A stretch of DNA of 54,371 nucleotides from Nostoc favosum CHAB5714 (GCF_020829495.1 NZ_JAIVFQ010000050.1:1-54371); one strand, 5' to 3'. Counted from the stretch's first letter, positions 8,530 through 18,382 are shown. Numbers and translations: made by a program. Notes: generated by a model not told the origin, from the letters alone.

Positions 8530-9732
8530 GTGTCCAAAAAAAGTTTAGCAAGTTTATCTTCGGCTGATATATCTGGGAAACGTGCCTTAGTGCGGGTTGA
8601 CTTTAATGTGCCTGTGGACGATCAAGGCAACATTACCGACGATACTCGGATTCGCGCCGCTTTACCAACCATCAGAGATTTGACGCAGAAGGGTGCTAAG
8701 GTCATTCTCGCCAGCCATTTTGGCCGTCCTAAAGGTGTGGATGACAAATTACGCCTAACTCCCGTTGCCAAGCGTCTCTCTGAGTTACTGGGGCAAGAAG
8801 TCGTTAAAACTGATGACTCCATTGGCGATGAAGTTGCAGCTAAAGTTGGCGCCCTGCAAAATGGCCAAGTGCTGTTACTAGAGAATGTCCGTTTTTACCC
8901 AGAAGAGGAGAAAAACGACCCAGAATTTGCGAAAAAATTGGCAGCTAATGCTGATTTTTATGTAAATGATGCTTTTGGTACTGCACACCGCGCCCATGCT
9001 TCTACTGAAGGTGTGACTAAATTCCTGAGTCCTTCTGTGGCTGGATATTTGGTTGAGAAGGAATTGCAATATCTGCAAAACGCCATTGAAAATCCCCAAC
9101 GTCCTTTGGCGGCAATTATTGGCGGTTCCAAAGTTTCCAGCAAAATTGGCGTGATTGAAACGTTGCTGGAGAAATGCGACAAGCTAATCATCGGCGGTGG
9201 AATGATTTTCACCTTCTACAAAGCCCGTGGTTTAAATATCGGTAAGTCGTTGGTGGAAGATGACAAGTTAGAACTAGCGAAATCTTTGGAAGCTAAGGCT
9301 AAGGAACGGGGCGTTACCTTCTTGTTACCCACGGATATAGTATCAGCAGATAAGTTTGCTCCTGATGCTAATGCGACAACCGTCAGCATTGAGAACATCC
9401 CCGATGATGGTATAGGTTTGGATATTGGCCCAGACTCAGTAAAAGTTTTCCAAGATGCCCTTGCAGATACCAAAACGGTAATTTGGAACGGGCCAATGGG
9501 TGTGTTTGAGTTTGATAAGTTTGCGGTAGGTACGGAAGCGATCGCTCATACCCTCGCCGAAATCGGTAAAACTGGCACAACTACCATTATTGGCGGCGGC
9601 GACTCAGTAGCGGCTGTGGAAAAGGTTGGTTTAGCCGACCAAATGAGCCACATCTCCACCGGCGGCGGCGCTAGCTTGGAGTTACTTGAAGGTAAGGTAT
9701 TGCCTGGAATTGCAGCTTTAGATGATGCTTAA
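8530..9732 (+). CDS. pgk: Phosphoglycerate kinase
   Basis: A 400-residue enzyme, the normal bacterial length, converting 3-phosphoglycerate plus ATP to 1,3-bisphosphoglycerate in the Calvin cycle and the reverse in glycolysis. The signature RVDFNVPVDDQGN lies at residues 22-34, followed by SHFGRPKG, FGTAHRAHAST, GGSKVSSKIGVIE, WNGPMGVFE and the C-terminal GGGDSVAAVEK nucleotide-binding loop. The start is GTG at 8530, with AGGAG about 8 nt before it. It is followed by a perfect 30-bp palindrome. All expected catalytic blocks are present. Confidence 0.97.
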   Translation: MSKKSLASLSSADISGKRALVRVDFNVPVDDQGNITDDTRIRAALPTIRDLTQKGAKVILASHFGRPKGVDDKLRLTPVAKRLSELLGQEVVKTDDSIGDEVAAKVGALQNGQVLLLENVRFYPEEEKNDPEFAKKLAANADFYVNDAFGTAHRAHASTEGVTKFLSPSVAGYLVEKELQYLQNAIENPQRPLAAIIGGSKVSSKIGVIETLLEKCDKLIIGGGMIFTFYKARGLNIGKSLVEDDKLELAKSLEAKAKERGVTFLLPTDIVSADKFAPDANATTVSIENIPDDGIGLDIGPDSVKVFQDALADTKTVIWNGPMGVFEFDKFAVGTEAIAHTLAEIGKTGTTTIIGGGDSVAAVEKVGLADQMSHISTGGGASLELLEGKVLPGIAALDDA

Positions 9733-9750
9733 TAGCCATCTTTAGAATTA

Positions 9751-9780
9751 TGTAGAGACGTTACATGTAACGTCTCTACA
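9751..9780. terminator. Perfect 30-bp palindrome after pgk
   Basis: TGTAGAGACGTTACA at 9751 is followed directly by its exact complement. It can form a strong stem without a T-tract. It lies 18 bp after pgk and 15 bp before the Nudix gene. It could act as a terminator, an mRNA-stabilising end or simply be a dispersed GTAGAGACG repeat, which recurs near 7285 and 7904. Confidence 0.5.
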
Positions 9781-9795
9781 AATAGGGGAAAAACT

Positions 9796-10413
9796 GTGGA
9801 AACTAAATGGCTGGAATGGGCACAAAAGTTACAAGCGATCGCTCAAAATGGTTTGACTTATTCTGAGGGTGTTTTTGATATTGAACGCTACAAACAATTA
9901 CGAGCGATCGCCACAGAAATTATAGCTACTTACTCAAATGTAGAACACAGTTATGTCCTAGATTTATTTAGCCGTGAACTAGGATATGCAACTCCCAAAG
10001 TTGATGTGCGAGGAGCAATTTTTCGGGACGATACTATATTGTTAGTCAAGGAAAGAGCTGACGGCTGTTGGACTTTACCTGGTGGATGGGCTGATGTCGG
10101 CGAGTCGCCCAGTGAGGTAGTTGTGAAAGAAGTATATGAAGAATCTGGATATCAAGTACGCGCGATTAAACTACTAGCAGTCTATGACAGAGACAAACAG
10201 GGACATCCACCGTTTCCGTTTTATGTCTACAAGCTGTTTTTTAAGTGTGAAATTATTGGTGGTTCTCCATCATCAAGTATTGAAACTGAAGAAGTAAGTT
10301 TTTTTGCTGAAGATGCGTTACCAGAACTTTCCATCGGACGTGTAACACCAACACAAATCACGCGACTTTTTCAACATCATCGCCAACCAGATTTACCGAC
10401 AGATTTTGATTAA
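9796..10413 (+). CDS. Nudix hydrolase with Nudix_N-type N-terminal domain
   Basis: A 205-residue protein with a GTG start. Residues about 1-60 match the small helical domain that often precedes a Nudix fold (WLEWAQKLQAIAQNGLTYSE and DIERYKQLRAIA). The Nudix box follows at about 105-127: GGWADVGESPSEVVVKEVYE then ESG, where the usual R-E pair is K-E. DVRGAIFRDD and TLPGGW are the strand before it. Family members hydrolyse nucleoside diphosphate derivatives such as ADP-ribose or NUDP-sugars. The substrate is not readable here. It is probably cotranscribed with pgk if the palindrome between them is read through. Confidence 0.88.
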   Translation: METKWLEWAQKLQAIAQNGLTYSEGVFDIERYKQLRAIATEIIATYSNVEHSYVLDLFSRELGYATPKVDVRGAIFRDDTILLVKERADGCWTLPGGWADVGESPSEVVVKEVYEESGYQVRAIKLLAVYDRDKQGHPPFPFYVYKLFFKCEIIGGSPSSSIETEEVSFFAEDALPELSIGRVTPTQITRLFQHHRQPDLPTDFD

Positions 10414-10477
10414 ATGCCTCTGCATTACGAAAATGGGGATACAGAATTCATGGCTTTATTCTGGCTGTTGAGTTCTG

Positions 10478-10652
10478 ATACCATTTCTTTGTGAGGCTGC
10501 GCCAAATTTTCTTGGCTTCTTATTTCTTTGTTTGTGTCCTTTGCGTTCTTCTCCCTTGGCGTTAGCCTCTCCCTTTGGGAGAAGGGGAGACGCTAACGCG
10601 AATGCGGTTCGTTCATCATATAGTTTGGCGCATCTTCATACAGAACTGGTAT
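10478..10652. mobile_element. MITE-like element, family F
   Basis: Imperfect inverted ends of about 32 bp: ATACCATTTCTTTGTGAGG then CTGCGCCAAA at the left, and a TTTGGCGCATCTTCATACAG then AACTGGTAT at the right. The core carries CCTTTGCGTTCTT and GAATGCGGTTCGTT blocks that also occur inside elements of other families (28195, 42887) plus a GCGTTAGCCTC/GACGCTAACGC hairpin. No clear target duplication was found. The spacer 10414-10798 holds no gene. Confidence 0.6.
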
Positions 10653-10798
10653 GAATTCTGACTCATGAAATAGTCCGGACTTGTAAATAGTCTCTTCTTG
10701 TGTAAGGGGGACACGTTACCGTGTTCCCCCAGCTAGGAGGAAAAGTATCCTTGAATCTGCCTTCTGATGTCAGTACAATCTTTAAGTTGACAACGTTC

Positions 10799-12160
10799 TT
10801 ATGCAAAACTGACTTGTAGTGTATAAGAACCAGGGTCAAAGGTACTACTAGAGAAACTTCCCCCAGTTTCAGGGAAGAAAGCAAAGTCACTCACTGAAAT
10901 GGAGTATATACCTGCATCTAGGAACCTGGTGATTAATGAGGAACCGCTACCCCCACCATCGTCGTTAGATTCCAGTAAATTACCAGCATTGTCAAACAGT
11001 CCGAGAATTGTATCTCCCGACATCGCTGTGCTGATAGTGACAGTTCCTGAATTTGCTAAAGAAAATGTGAAAAAGTCGAAATCGGGATTATCCCCCGGTT
11101 GAACTGTTGCTAACTGGGCTGAAGCATTAACGTTTGAGCCTGATGACAAGGAACCTAATATCTCAGCTGTTGAGAGTGAGTTGTTTGTAGCTTTTCCAGC
11201 AATTTCCAGCTCATAGTTGAAAAGGAAGTCATCACTATCAAGTATGAGATTGTTTCTCCCCTGCACAATACCTATGATCTCATCTGGCTCTGCTCCCGGT
11301 TTGTCTAACAATATTCGTGTGTTGTTTCCAAAAACTTCCAGACGGTAGTCTAATAAAGATCCTTTGAGTTGAATTTGATCTTGGCTAGAGTCAAAGTCAG
11401 TAAGACTAGCGAAGTCCGCAAAACCAGGATTGGCAATGTTGTTATCGTCGTAGAAAACACTTATAAAGTCCCCCAGGATAAATCTATCTGCCCCAGTTCC
11501 ACCAGTCAAGGTATCAATTTCCCCTAATCCAGGTGGAAGCAGATTACTACCAACAAAACCACCAGCAAAAACACTGATGAAAACGTCATCTCCAGACCCG
11601 CCATTGAGTCTGTCATTGTCGAGTCCGCTTCGTAGTCTATCATCCCCGTCCTCACCGTTGAGGATATCATTGCCGCTACCACCGATTATTGAGTCATCGC
11701 CTGCTCTTCCATTTAGAGTGTTCCTACTCAAATTAGTACCGATGAGGATGTTATTAAGACTGTTACCTGTCGCATCAATGGCGCTAGTTCCCGTCAGCGT
11801 TAGATTCTCCAGATTGGCACCGAGTGTGTAGGTGACAGAAGACCGGACGGTATCTGTGCCTGAATTTGCAGCTTCGGTAATCGTATCAACAGCACTGTTA
11901 ATTATGTAGGTGTCATCGCCTGCTCCCCCATTCAAAGTGTCAGTGCCCAAGCCCCCATCTAGTGTGTCATTGCCATTTCCACCGATTAGACTGTCGTTTG
12001 CCGTCCCACCTGCGAGGGAATCGTTACCATCTCCACCATTCAAGAAATCGTTACCGGAGGGACTATTGGCATTACCACCACTAGCCCAACCAACTATCGT
12101 GTCATTTTCCGAAGTCCCAGAAATCTTGTCAGGACTTGTAGTGCCGAAAATAAATGCCAT
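10799..12160 (-). CDS. RTX-type calcium-binding protein with pre-peptidase C-terminal-like domain
   Basis: A 453-residue acidic protein. Residues about 30-200 hold GGxGxD-type RTX nonapeptides (GGDGNDSLAGG, GGNGNDTLDGG, GGAGDDTYI, NGEDGDDRL, NGGSGDDVF) that fold into a calcium-stabilised beta roll. A middle linker includes FILGDFISVFYDDNN. The last 110 residues (QPGDNPDFDFFTF, SGTVTISTAMSGDTILGLFD, DAGIYSISVSDF, DPGSYTLQVSFA) look like a PPC/DVUA0089-type beta-sandwich. No N-terminal signal peptide is present, which fits type I secretion. No exporter genes are nearby. It is probably an extracellular or surface protein of unknown activity. There is no enzymatic domain. Confidence 0.82.
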   Translation of the reverse strand: MAFIFGTTSPDKISGTSENDTIVGWASGGNANSPSGNDFLNGGDGNDSLAGGTANDSLIGGNGNDTLDGGLGTDTLNGGAGDDTYIINSAVDTITEAANSGTDTVRSSVTYTLGANLENLTLTGTSAIDATGNSLNNILIGTNLSRNTLNGRAGDDSIIGGSGNDILNGEDGDDRLRSGLDNDRLNGGSGDDVFISVFAGGFVGSNLLPPGLGEIDTLTGGTGADRFILGDFISVFYDDNNIANPGFADFASLTDFDSSQDQIQLKGSLLDYRLEVFGNNTRILLDKPGAEPDEIIGIVQGRNNLILDSDDFLFNYELEIAGKATNNSLSTAEILGSLSSGSNVNASAQLATVQPGDNPDFDFFTFSLANSGTVTISTAMSGDTILGLFDNAGNLLESNDDGGGSGSSLITRFLDAGIYSISVSDFAFFPETGGSFSSSTFDPGSYTLQVSFA

Positions 12161-13171
12161 GTTATTTCTCCTAAATTTCTCACCAATACGTAAGTTCAGC
12201 CTCAGTCAAAGAACTATTCATCAGTAAAGATGTAAATTACTTGCCATTTGTGTAATCTAAGTTAAAAACTACTAAGTTATCTGGTTAATAACTTCTAAAG
12301 AAAAAATATCCACTTATTTATTGTGGGCTGACCCGAAAAGCCCGCCTTTGCTTGTGCAGGAGCGAGACGCCTATTCTAAAAAATTAGATAATTTCTTTTT
12401 TGAAAGTCCCTTAATTTCTGACCCAAATGGTAAGTAATTTGATCAAATGTTTGGGTTCTTTTTCCAAACTTTTTTGAACCGACGCTGTAATTATTTACAT
12501 ATCATGAAATCCAATGTTATGTCAATTTTTTACCAAAATTTAAAAATCTTAATAGATAAATAGAGTTTGTAGTGTAATAAAATACACATGTATTTTTTAA
12601 TTAATTATTGTTTTAAAGTAATGATTTTTTTTGGTGAACATTGGAAGATTTTTCAGATGAACGCGGTATTGTTGTTAAGTTAAGTTTCAATATCATTTTT
12701 TTACTAAAAGATAATTTTATATTAAAAAAGGCATTGTAAAATTCCCAAGTTTCATTGATATATTAATCCAGGAATTTTTGCACTTAATAAAACTTAGGCT
12801 TTACATAAATTTTATTAAATTTTATATAGTTATTTAGGAGTGGAAAATTATCGATGCCTGTCTTCAAAAGTGACGCTACGCACAGTCGCTAACCGGAGCT
12901 TTCGCCCTGCTCGCCTGGGCACTGTGCTAACAGATGCCTGCGGTGGGCTGCGCCAACTGCGGGAAACGACGCGATACACTTTTCGCTGCGGTTCTTGCTA
13001 GCCTACGGATACTCACAGAAACCGTCGAAACAAATCTCAATAAGCAAAAGTCCATCTAGACATATCTTTCGTAAGGGCACAGCATCGTTCCCTACAGCAT
13101 GGTCTATTTCCGATCGCAAGATAATTAAGAAAAACCTTGAAAGGGCTAGGTTTTTGGGGAAATTTGATCAT
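12161..13171. other. Gene-poor spacer, AT-rich, with a dispersed repeat at its end
   Basis: About 1 kb without a supported gene. 12230-12860 is very AT-rich with many homopolymer runs and could hold the promoter of the RTX gene on the minus strand. 12860-13010 is repeat-like, GC-rich sequence (GCTAACCGGAGC, GGTGGGCTGCGCCAACTGCGGG). 13058-13147 (CATATCTTTCGTAAGGGCAC onward, through GATCGCAAGATAATTAAG) recurs with small changes at about 35400-35490. A 62-codon frame covers it but is shared with the repeat, so I do not call it. Confidence 0.6.
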
Positions 13172-14329
13172 CTATTTGGATGAAACCATTTTTTCGCTGG
13201 CAATGATATGCAAATCAATATTTTTGAGCAAGCGCACTAATTTTTGCGTCAAAGATCCTTTGAGGAGCATTTGCCAGCGCGATCGCTGACTCTCTCCGAT
13301 TACAATTTGGGTGATTCGATATTTTTCGGCGACTTGGGCGATCGCATTAGCTACGTTACTGTTGGTAACACGAATAAAAGTACCTTCAAATTCATTACAG
13401 AGTTTCTCACAAGTGTGAATGTGTAAGCTTTCCTCCTTGGTGAGGAAGCGTTCTGGATCGGCGACAAACAAGCTATAAAGCGGCGCGTTCATATAGTTAG
13501 CCAGCCTCGCACCCCGGCGTAACAGCTGCACTGAGTTGGGATAAGTAGATATACACACCAAAACCCGCTCGTGAATATTACAAAATTGCCCATTGGGGGT
13601 AGTAGCGATCGCATTTTCTTCCACGTTGTCTGCTACTTCCCGCAAAGCCAATTCCCGCAAAGCAATCAGGTTACGACGTTGGAAAAAGTTATCGAGGGAT
13701 TGTTGGATTTTTTCCGGTGCGTAAATCTTGCCTTCTAATAACCTTTCTTGCAGGGTTTCCGGTGTGACATCTACTACTACTATTTCATCTGCGTCATCCA
13801 GAATCTTGTCAGGAACACGTTCACGGACTACTACACCTGTAATTCTGGCTACTAAGTCATTAAGACTTTCCAAATGTTGGACATTCATTGTGGAGTAGAC
13901 ATCAATACCTGCTGCCAAAACTACTTCTACATCTTCGTAGCGTTTTTCGCGTGGGGAACCAGGGACATTGGTATGGGCAAGTTCATCGATTAAGACTAAT
14001 TGGGGCGATCGCTTTAAAATAGCATCTGTATCCATATCCGTTAGCGTCAACTCCCCGCGAGGATATTCCTTACGGGGTAAAATCTCCAGCCCCTCTCCCT
14101 TCTCAGCTGTCTCCTTGCGTCCGTGGGTTTCCAAAAGCCCAACGACGACATCAATTCCTTCCTGTTTAAGTGCGTGTCCCTCTTCCAGCATCCGGTAGGT
14201 TTTGCCTACTCCAGGAGCCATGCCAATAAATATTTTATGCTTGCCCCGGCGTCGTACCGGATAAAGCGAGTAACTTGCAGAATTTAAAGGTGCAGTGCTA
14301 GCTGAACCAGTATTACTATTATCTGACAT
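13172..14329 (-). CDS. kdpD: Truncated KdpD: KdpD sensor domain plus Usp domain, no kinase
   Basis: A 385-residue protein against about 890 for E. coli KdpD. After a short Ser/Asn-rich start comes the KdpD domain: GKHKIFIGMAPGVGKTYRML is a Walker A-like P-loop (about residues 29-48), followed by VVGLLETHGR, LVLIDELAHTNVPGS (Walker B) and VYSTMNVQHLESLND. Residues about 250-380 form a Usp-like domain (RVLVCISTYPNSVQL, ITQIVIGESQRSRW). The four membrane helices and the histidine-kinase half are absent. Such short KdpD proteins are known from Anabaena, so this is probably natural and not a recent break. No kdpE lies beside it. The partner kinase or regulator could be encoded elsewhere. It is last of four kdp genes, 598 bp after kdpC. 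Confidence 0.9.
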   Translation of the reverse strand: MSDNSNTGSASTAPLNSASYSLYPVRRRGKHKIFIGMAPGVGKTYRMLEEGHALKQEGIDVVVGLLETHGRKETAEKGEGLEILPRKEYPRGELTLTDMDTDAILKRSPQLVLIDELAHTNVPGSPREKRYEDVEVVLAAGIDVYSTMNVQHLESLNDLVARITGVVVRERVPDKILDDADEIVVVDVTPETLQERLLEGKIYAPEKIQQSLDNFFQRRNLIALRELALREVADNVEENAIATTPNGQFCNIHERVLVCISTYPNSVQLLRRGARLANYMNAPLYSLFVADPERFLTKEESLHIHTCEKLCNEFEGTFIRVTNSNVANAIAQVAEKYRITQIVIGESQRSRWQMLLKGSLTQKLVRLLKNIDLHIIASEKMVSSK

Positions 14330-14351
14330 TAGACCTCTTGCATGGATATTT

Positions 14352-14495
14352 TAAATAATTCGTAATTCGTAATTCGTAATGGGCTTCGCCCCGCAACGCT
14401 TTCGTAAATTTTGTTTTGTAATGGGGATTTAACCCCAACACAAAACAAAATTTTTATTGAACCGGGGGACTTAAACCCACGGACAGGAGTTAAAA
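14352..14495. repeat. Dispersed repeat M with AATTCGT heptamers (copy 1)
   Basis: Three AATTCGT heptamers lead into a block with GGGCTTCGCCCCGCAACGC, a long hairpin (TTTTGTTTTG...GGGGATTTAACCCC...CAAAACAAAA) and GGGGGACTTAAACCCACGG. A nearly identical copy lies at 51650-51797 and a diverged, shorter one at 28914-29020. Near identity of copies 1 and 3 suggests recent movement or gene conversion. Confidence 0.8.
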
Positions 14496-14554
14496 CAAGA
14501 ATCTTATGGCTCACGTAGAGGCGCAGAGAGTAACGAAAAAGTTATCTATTTATT

Positions 14555-14922
14555 CCTAACTCCAAACTCCAAACTCCTAACTCCAAACTCCTAACTCCTA
14601 ACTCCTAACTCCTAACTCCTAACTCCTAACTCCTAACTCCTAACTCCAAACTCCTAACTCCAAACTCCAAACTCCAAACTCCTAACTCCAAACTCCTAAC
14701 TCCAAACTCCTAACTCCTAACTCCTAACTCCTAACTCCTAACTCCTAACTCCTAACTCCTAACTCCAAACTCCTAACTCCAAACTCCTAACTCCTAACTC
14801 CTAACTCCAAACTCCTAACTCCTAACTCCTAACTCCTAACTCCCCACTCCTAACTCCTAACTCCTAACTCCTAACTCCTAACTCCTAACTCCTAACTCCT
14901 AACTCCTAACTCCCCACTCCCC
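14555..14922. repeat. Heptamer tandem array AACTCCT/AACTCCA (about 50 units)
   Basis: Roughly fifty 7-bp units, mostly AACTCCT with interspersed AACTCCA and a few AACTCCC, run up to six bases before the kdpC stop codon. This is the short tandemly repeated repetitive (STRR) class known from heterocystous cyanobacteria. It fills most of the kdpC-kdpD spacer and so would be in the transcript if the genes are an operon. Confidence 0.95.
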
Positions 14923-14927
14923 ATTTA

Positions 14928-15527
14928 CTAATTTTCCTGACGATTAAAATCTTGCAAGTAAAGAGCATAATTCAATCGGAGAACATTGACTCCCGGTTCG
15001 CCAAAAATCCATAAAAATCTGCCATCAGTATATCTAGTAATTAAACGTAGGATTTCCTCTTCTTTTACTCCCCGCGCACTAGCAACCCGCGTCAATTGCT
15101 GCCGTGCTGCTCTCAAAGAAATATGCGGATCTAAGCCAGAACCAGACGTATAAATTATATCAGCGATCGGTTGAAGATTTTCGTCTCGCAATTGATTTGC
15201 CTGTTCTAGAATCCGGTTGAGTAGTTCTGGATTGCTAGCAGCGAGATTGCTGGCTCCAGATATGCCAGTTGGCTTGGCTTTTTTGCCTTGGCTATATCTA
15301 ACAGTACTGGGACGAGGATGAAAATATCGCTCAGATGTGAACACTTGACCAATTAAAGCTGAACCAATTGCTTCATTATTTAGATTCCGCATGATGCTGC
15401 CATCTGCTTGATAGGGCAATAAAACTTGACCCACTACAAGGATTATCAGAGGATAGATGATTGCAGTCAACAACCAAAGCATTAGAGTTATAAAAATTGC
15501 TCTGATAGTTTCTCGAATAATAGCCAT
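14928..15527 (-). CDS. kdpC: K+-transporting ATPase subunit C
   Basis: The 199-residue accessory subunit of the KdpFABC potassium pump, anchored by one N-terminal helix (IFITLMLWLLTAIIYPLIIL) with the rest outside. Family motifs are present: IGSALIGQVF, SERYFHPRPS, ISGASNLAASNP, SGSGLDPHISLRAA and a C-terminal GEPGVNVLRLNYAL. It stabilises the complex and affects ATP affinity. It is 242 bp after kdpB in a spacer where related cyanobacteria carry a small KdpF/G gene. None is obvious here. Confidence 0.95.
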   Translation of the reverse strand: MAIIRETIRAIFITLMLWLLTAIIYPLIILVVGQVLLPYQADGSIMRNLNNEAIGSALIGQVFTSERYFHPRPSTVRYSQGKKAKPTGISGASNLAASNPELLNRILEQANQLRDENLQPIADIIYTSGSGLDPHISLRAARQQLTRVASARGVKEEEILRLITRYTDGRFLWIFGEPGVNVLRLNYALYLQDFNRQEN

Positions 15528-15769
15528 AAAATTTTTCCAATTGCTGCTAATATTTTATTTTTCATTTTTAGTTATTTTACTCAAGCAGAACACTAAATTG
15601 TATTGGGACATTGCCTGTGTCAGATTCATTGGCAAAAACTTTTCCCAAACATCGACCTGTTTATTTATATTCTTCTTTTTCCCTCTCTCAACAGGTAAAA
15701 GTAAAAATGTTTATTATTTTACTTTGGTCAAGATGCGATCGTTTCGCAGCGTCCCTATTTTTGCTGTGA

Positions 15770-17875
15770 TCAAGCCAAGCCCACAATTGTAATCAGTATA
15801 TCTATCAACTTAATGGCGATAAATGGTGCAATCACCCCACCTAAGCCATAAATTAAGATATTGCGTTGCAGTAGCTGATTTGCTGTCAGTGGTCTAAACC
15901 GCACACCCTTCAATGCCAACGGAATCATCGCGGGAATAATCAAAGCATTATAAATCAGTGCTGATAGAACAGCAGAATTAGGGCTAGTCAAATTCATAAT
16001 ATTCAAGCTTTGCAAATTAGCAGCGACAAATATCACTGGGATAATCGCAAAGTATTTAGCAATATCATTAGCTATAGAAAATGTCGTCAATGCCCCGCGA
16101 GTAATCAACAATTGTTTACCAATGCTAATGATATCGATCAGCTTTGTGGGATCGGAGTCCAAATCTACCATGTTGGCGGCTTCTTTTGCAGCTTGCGTCC
16201 CTGTATTCATCGCAACGCCGACGTTAGCTTGGGCTAATGCGGGAGCATCGTTAGTCCCATCTCCCGTCATGGCAACTAGTTTGCCTGCTGCTTGTTCCTT
16301 TTTAATGACGCTGATTTTGTCTTCTGGTGTGGCTTCGGCAATGAAGTCATCGACTCCAGCTTCTTTGGCAATGACAGAAGCTGTAATCCGGTTGTCTCCA
16401 GTTAGCATGATGGTATGCACTCCCATCCGTCGCAGTGCAAGAAAGCGATCGCGGATACCAGGTTTAACTATATCTTTGAGATAAATAACCCCATAGATTT
16501 CGTTATCTAGACTGACTGCTAGGGGTGTACCTCCCAGGCGAGAAACTCGTTCGTAGGCAGCATCCAATTCTGGGGTGTCGCGTCCGTTGCGGGAACGGAC
16601 AAATCCTTTAATGGCTTCTACTGCTCCCTTTCTCGCCTCATGCCCACCAGGCAAGTTTGTACCACTCATCCGTGTTTTGGCGGAAAAATCAACTCCTTCT
16701 GCCTGGTTGAAGTCGAAATCAAACCGTGCTACTAACTTTTCTGCCAGTCGCGCAATGGATTTACCTTCTGGTGTATTGTCAAAGACACTAGCTGCCCAGG
16801 CAACATTAGCAATTTCTGACATTGAATGGCCGTTGATGGGAATAAATTCTTCCGCCAAACGGTTGCCGAGGGTAATTGTACCTGTTTTGTCAAGAACTAA
16901 AGTGTTGATATCTCCACAGGCTTCGACTGCTCGCCCTGAAGTGGCAATGACGTTAAATTGGGCAACTCGATCCATACCAGCAATGCCGATGGTACTTAGT
17001 AAACCGCCAATGGTTGTAGGAATTAATGCTACTAATAGAGCAATCAAAATTGGGATGCTGACTGGACTGTTGACATAGTAGGCAAGTGCGGGCAGAGTTA
17101 CCACGACTAACAAAAAGACTAAGCTGAGAACTGCCAGCAATACTGTCAGGGCAATTTCATTGGGTGTTTTGCTGCGTTCTGCCCCTTCTACTAAGGCAAT
17201 CATCCGGTCAATAAAGCCTTTGCCTGGGTCATTAGTGATGCGGATAATTAGCTCATCTGAGATAATCCGCGTCCCACCAGTAACAGAACTAGCAACGTCG
17301 GAACCTGATTCTTTTAATACTGGTGCGGATTCCCCAGTAATTGCCGATTCATCCACTGAGGCGACACCCATGATTACTTCGCCATCGGCAGGAATCATAT
17401 CGCCAGCAATGACGTAGATGTTATCGCCCTGTTTAAGGCTGGTGGATGAAACTTCACTAATTGTGCCATCGGCAGCAAGTTTTTTAGCGATCGTCTCTGA
17501 TTTCGTTAATCGCAAGGCATCGGCTTGGGCTTTACCCCGCCCTTGTGCCACTGCTTCGGCAAAATTGGCAAACCAAACTGTAAAGAATAAAATCCCCGAT
17601 AACAAGCCGTTGAAAACTTGCGGGTTCTTTTGCAGGGCTGGGCCAAATAGATTGGGATCAATCGTTAGCAATAGGGTGATGATTGTCCCCACCCAAACCA
17701 CAAATATCACTGGGTTTTTGATTGCATACTTAGGGTTGAGCTTGACAAAAGCATCTCTCATTGCCCTTAAGTACAGCCACTTATTACTTGTACTGGCCTT
17801 TTTACGTGTTTGGCGGCGATCGCCAGAACGAGGATTTGGCCGTCTAGCTTTGAAGTTAGTTGCCACTTGATTCAT
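15770..17875 (-). CDS. kdpB: K+-transporting P-type ATPase subunit B
   Basis: A 701-residue inner-membrane ATPase subunit of the high-affinity K+ pump. The phosphorylated aspartate is in LVLDKTGT (Asp329). The TGES actuator loop (about 180-183), the MLTGDNRITA hinge and the MTGDGTNDAPALAQANVG block are intact, with seven or so hydrophobic helices. The first 30 residues are basic and longer than in E. coli. It hydrolyses ATP to drive K+ through KdpA. It is separated from kdpA by nearly 1 kb of repeats, unusual for kdp operons. Confidence 0.97.
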   Translation of the reverse strand: MNQVATNFKARRPNPRSGDRRQTRKKASTSNKWLYLRAMRDAFVKLNPKYAIKNPVIFVVWVGTIITLLLTIDPNLFGPALQKNPQVFNGLLSGILFFTVWFANFAEAVAQGRGKAQADALRLTKSETIAKKLAADGTISEVSSTSLKQGDNIYVIAGDMIPADGEVIMGVASVDESAITGESAPVLKESGSDVASSVTGGTRIISDELIIRITNDPGKGFIDRMIALVEGAERSKTPNEIALTVLLAVLSLVFLLVVVTLPALAYYVNSPVSIPILIALLVALIPTTIGGLLSTIGIAGMDRVAQFNVIATSGRAVEACGDINTLVLDKTGTITLGNRLAEEFIPINGHSMSEIANVAWAASVFDNTPEGKSIARLAEKLVARFDFDFNQAEGVDFSAKTRMSGTNLPGGHEARKGAVEAIKGFVRSRNGRDTPELDAAYERVSRLGGTPLAVSLDNEIYGVIYLKDIVKPGIRDRFLALRRMGVHTIMLTGDNRITASVIAKEAGVDDFIAEATPEDKISVIKKEQAAGKLVAMTGDGTNDAPALAQANVGVAMNTGTQAAKEAANMVDLDSDPTKLIDIISIGKQLLITRGALTTFSIANDIAKYFAIIPVIFVAANLQSLNIMNLTSPNSAVLSALIYNALIIPAMIPLALKGVRFRPLTANQLLQRNILIYGLGGVIAPFIAIKLIDILITIVGLA

Positions 17876-17910
17876 GAATAAAGTTAGAAGTTAGGACTAG
17901 GAGTAGAAGC

Positions 17911-18045
17911 AATACGGTTCGGATAAGATCCCCCCGCCTGTGGCGACCCCCGATAAATTGGGGGTAAAGGAGGAAATTAGCCCCCCAATTTATCGGGGGG
18001 TTGGGGGGATCTTTGCAGGGTAAACAAGCTAACCGAACCGTATTG
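17911..18045. mobile_element. MITE family A, copy 1
   Basis: Inverted ends CAATACGGTTCGGATAAG and its complement-like CTAACCGAACCGTATTG at the right. A perfect 10-bp target duplication GGAGTAGAAG flanks it (17901-17910 and 18046-18055). The core is a CCCCCCAATTTATCGGGGGG-type hairpin also found in element K at 45877. It lies 35 bp upstream of kdpB. Confidence 0.9.
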
Positions 18046-18088
18046 GGAGTAGAAGTAGCGCTGTCAAGGTGAATCTTGTATTTATTAC

Positions 18089-18382
18089 GAGCCTCTGAAC
18101 TCGGCACTTGAGCCTTTGAACTCGGCACTTGAGCCTTTGAACTCGGCACTTGAGCCTCTGAACTCGGAAGTTGAGCCTTTGAACTCGGCACTTGAGCCTT
18201 TGAACTCGGCACTTGAGCCTCTGAACTCGGAAGTTGAGCCTTTGAACTCGGAAGTTGAGCCTCTAAACTCGGAAGTTGAGCCTCTGAACTCGGAAGTTGA
18301 GCCTCTGAACTCGGAAGTTGAGCTTCTGAACTCGGCACTTGAGCCTTTGAACTCGGAAGTTGAGCCTTTGAACTCCGAATTT
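18089..18382. repeat. 21-bp tandem array, 14 units
   Basis: Fourteen units of GAGCCTTTGAACTCGGCACTT with two alternating variants (GGCACTT or GGAAGTT; CCTTTG or CCTCTG). Units are exactly 21 bp. Both strands stay open (NSEVEPL on plus, PSSEAQL on minus) but this is a consequence of the repeat. It lies between kdpA and kdpB. Inverted TGTCAAGGTGA sequences at 18061 and 18589 flank the array and the next element. Confidence 0.92.

Noticed and set aside
12995..13183. 62-codon plus-strand frame before kdpD
   Set aside because: It overlaps a dispersed repeat that recurs at 35400-35490 and has no ribosome-binding site.
15528..15769. 24-codon frame between kdpB and kdpC as a KdpF/G subunit
   Set aside because: MNLTQAMSQYNLVFCLSKIT... 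has no membrane helix and no similarity to the subunit I remember.
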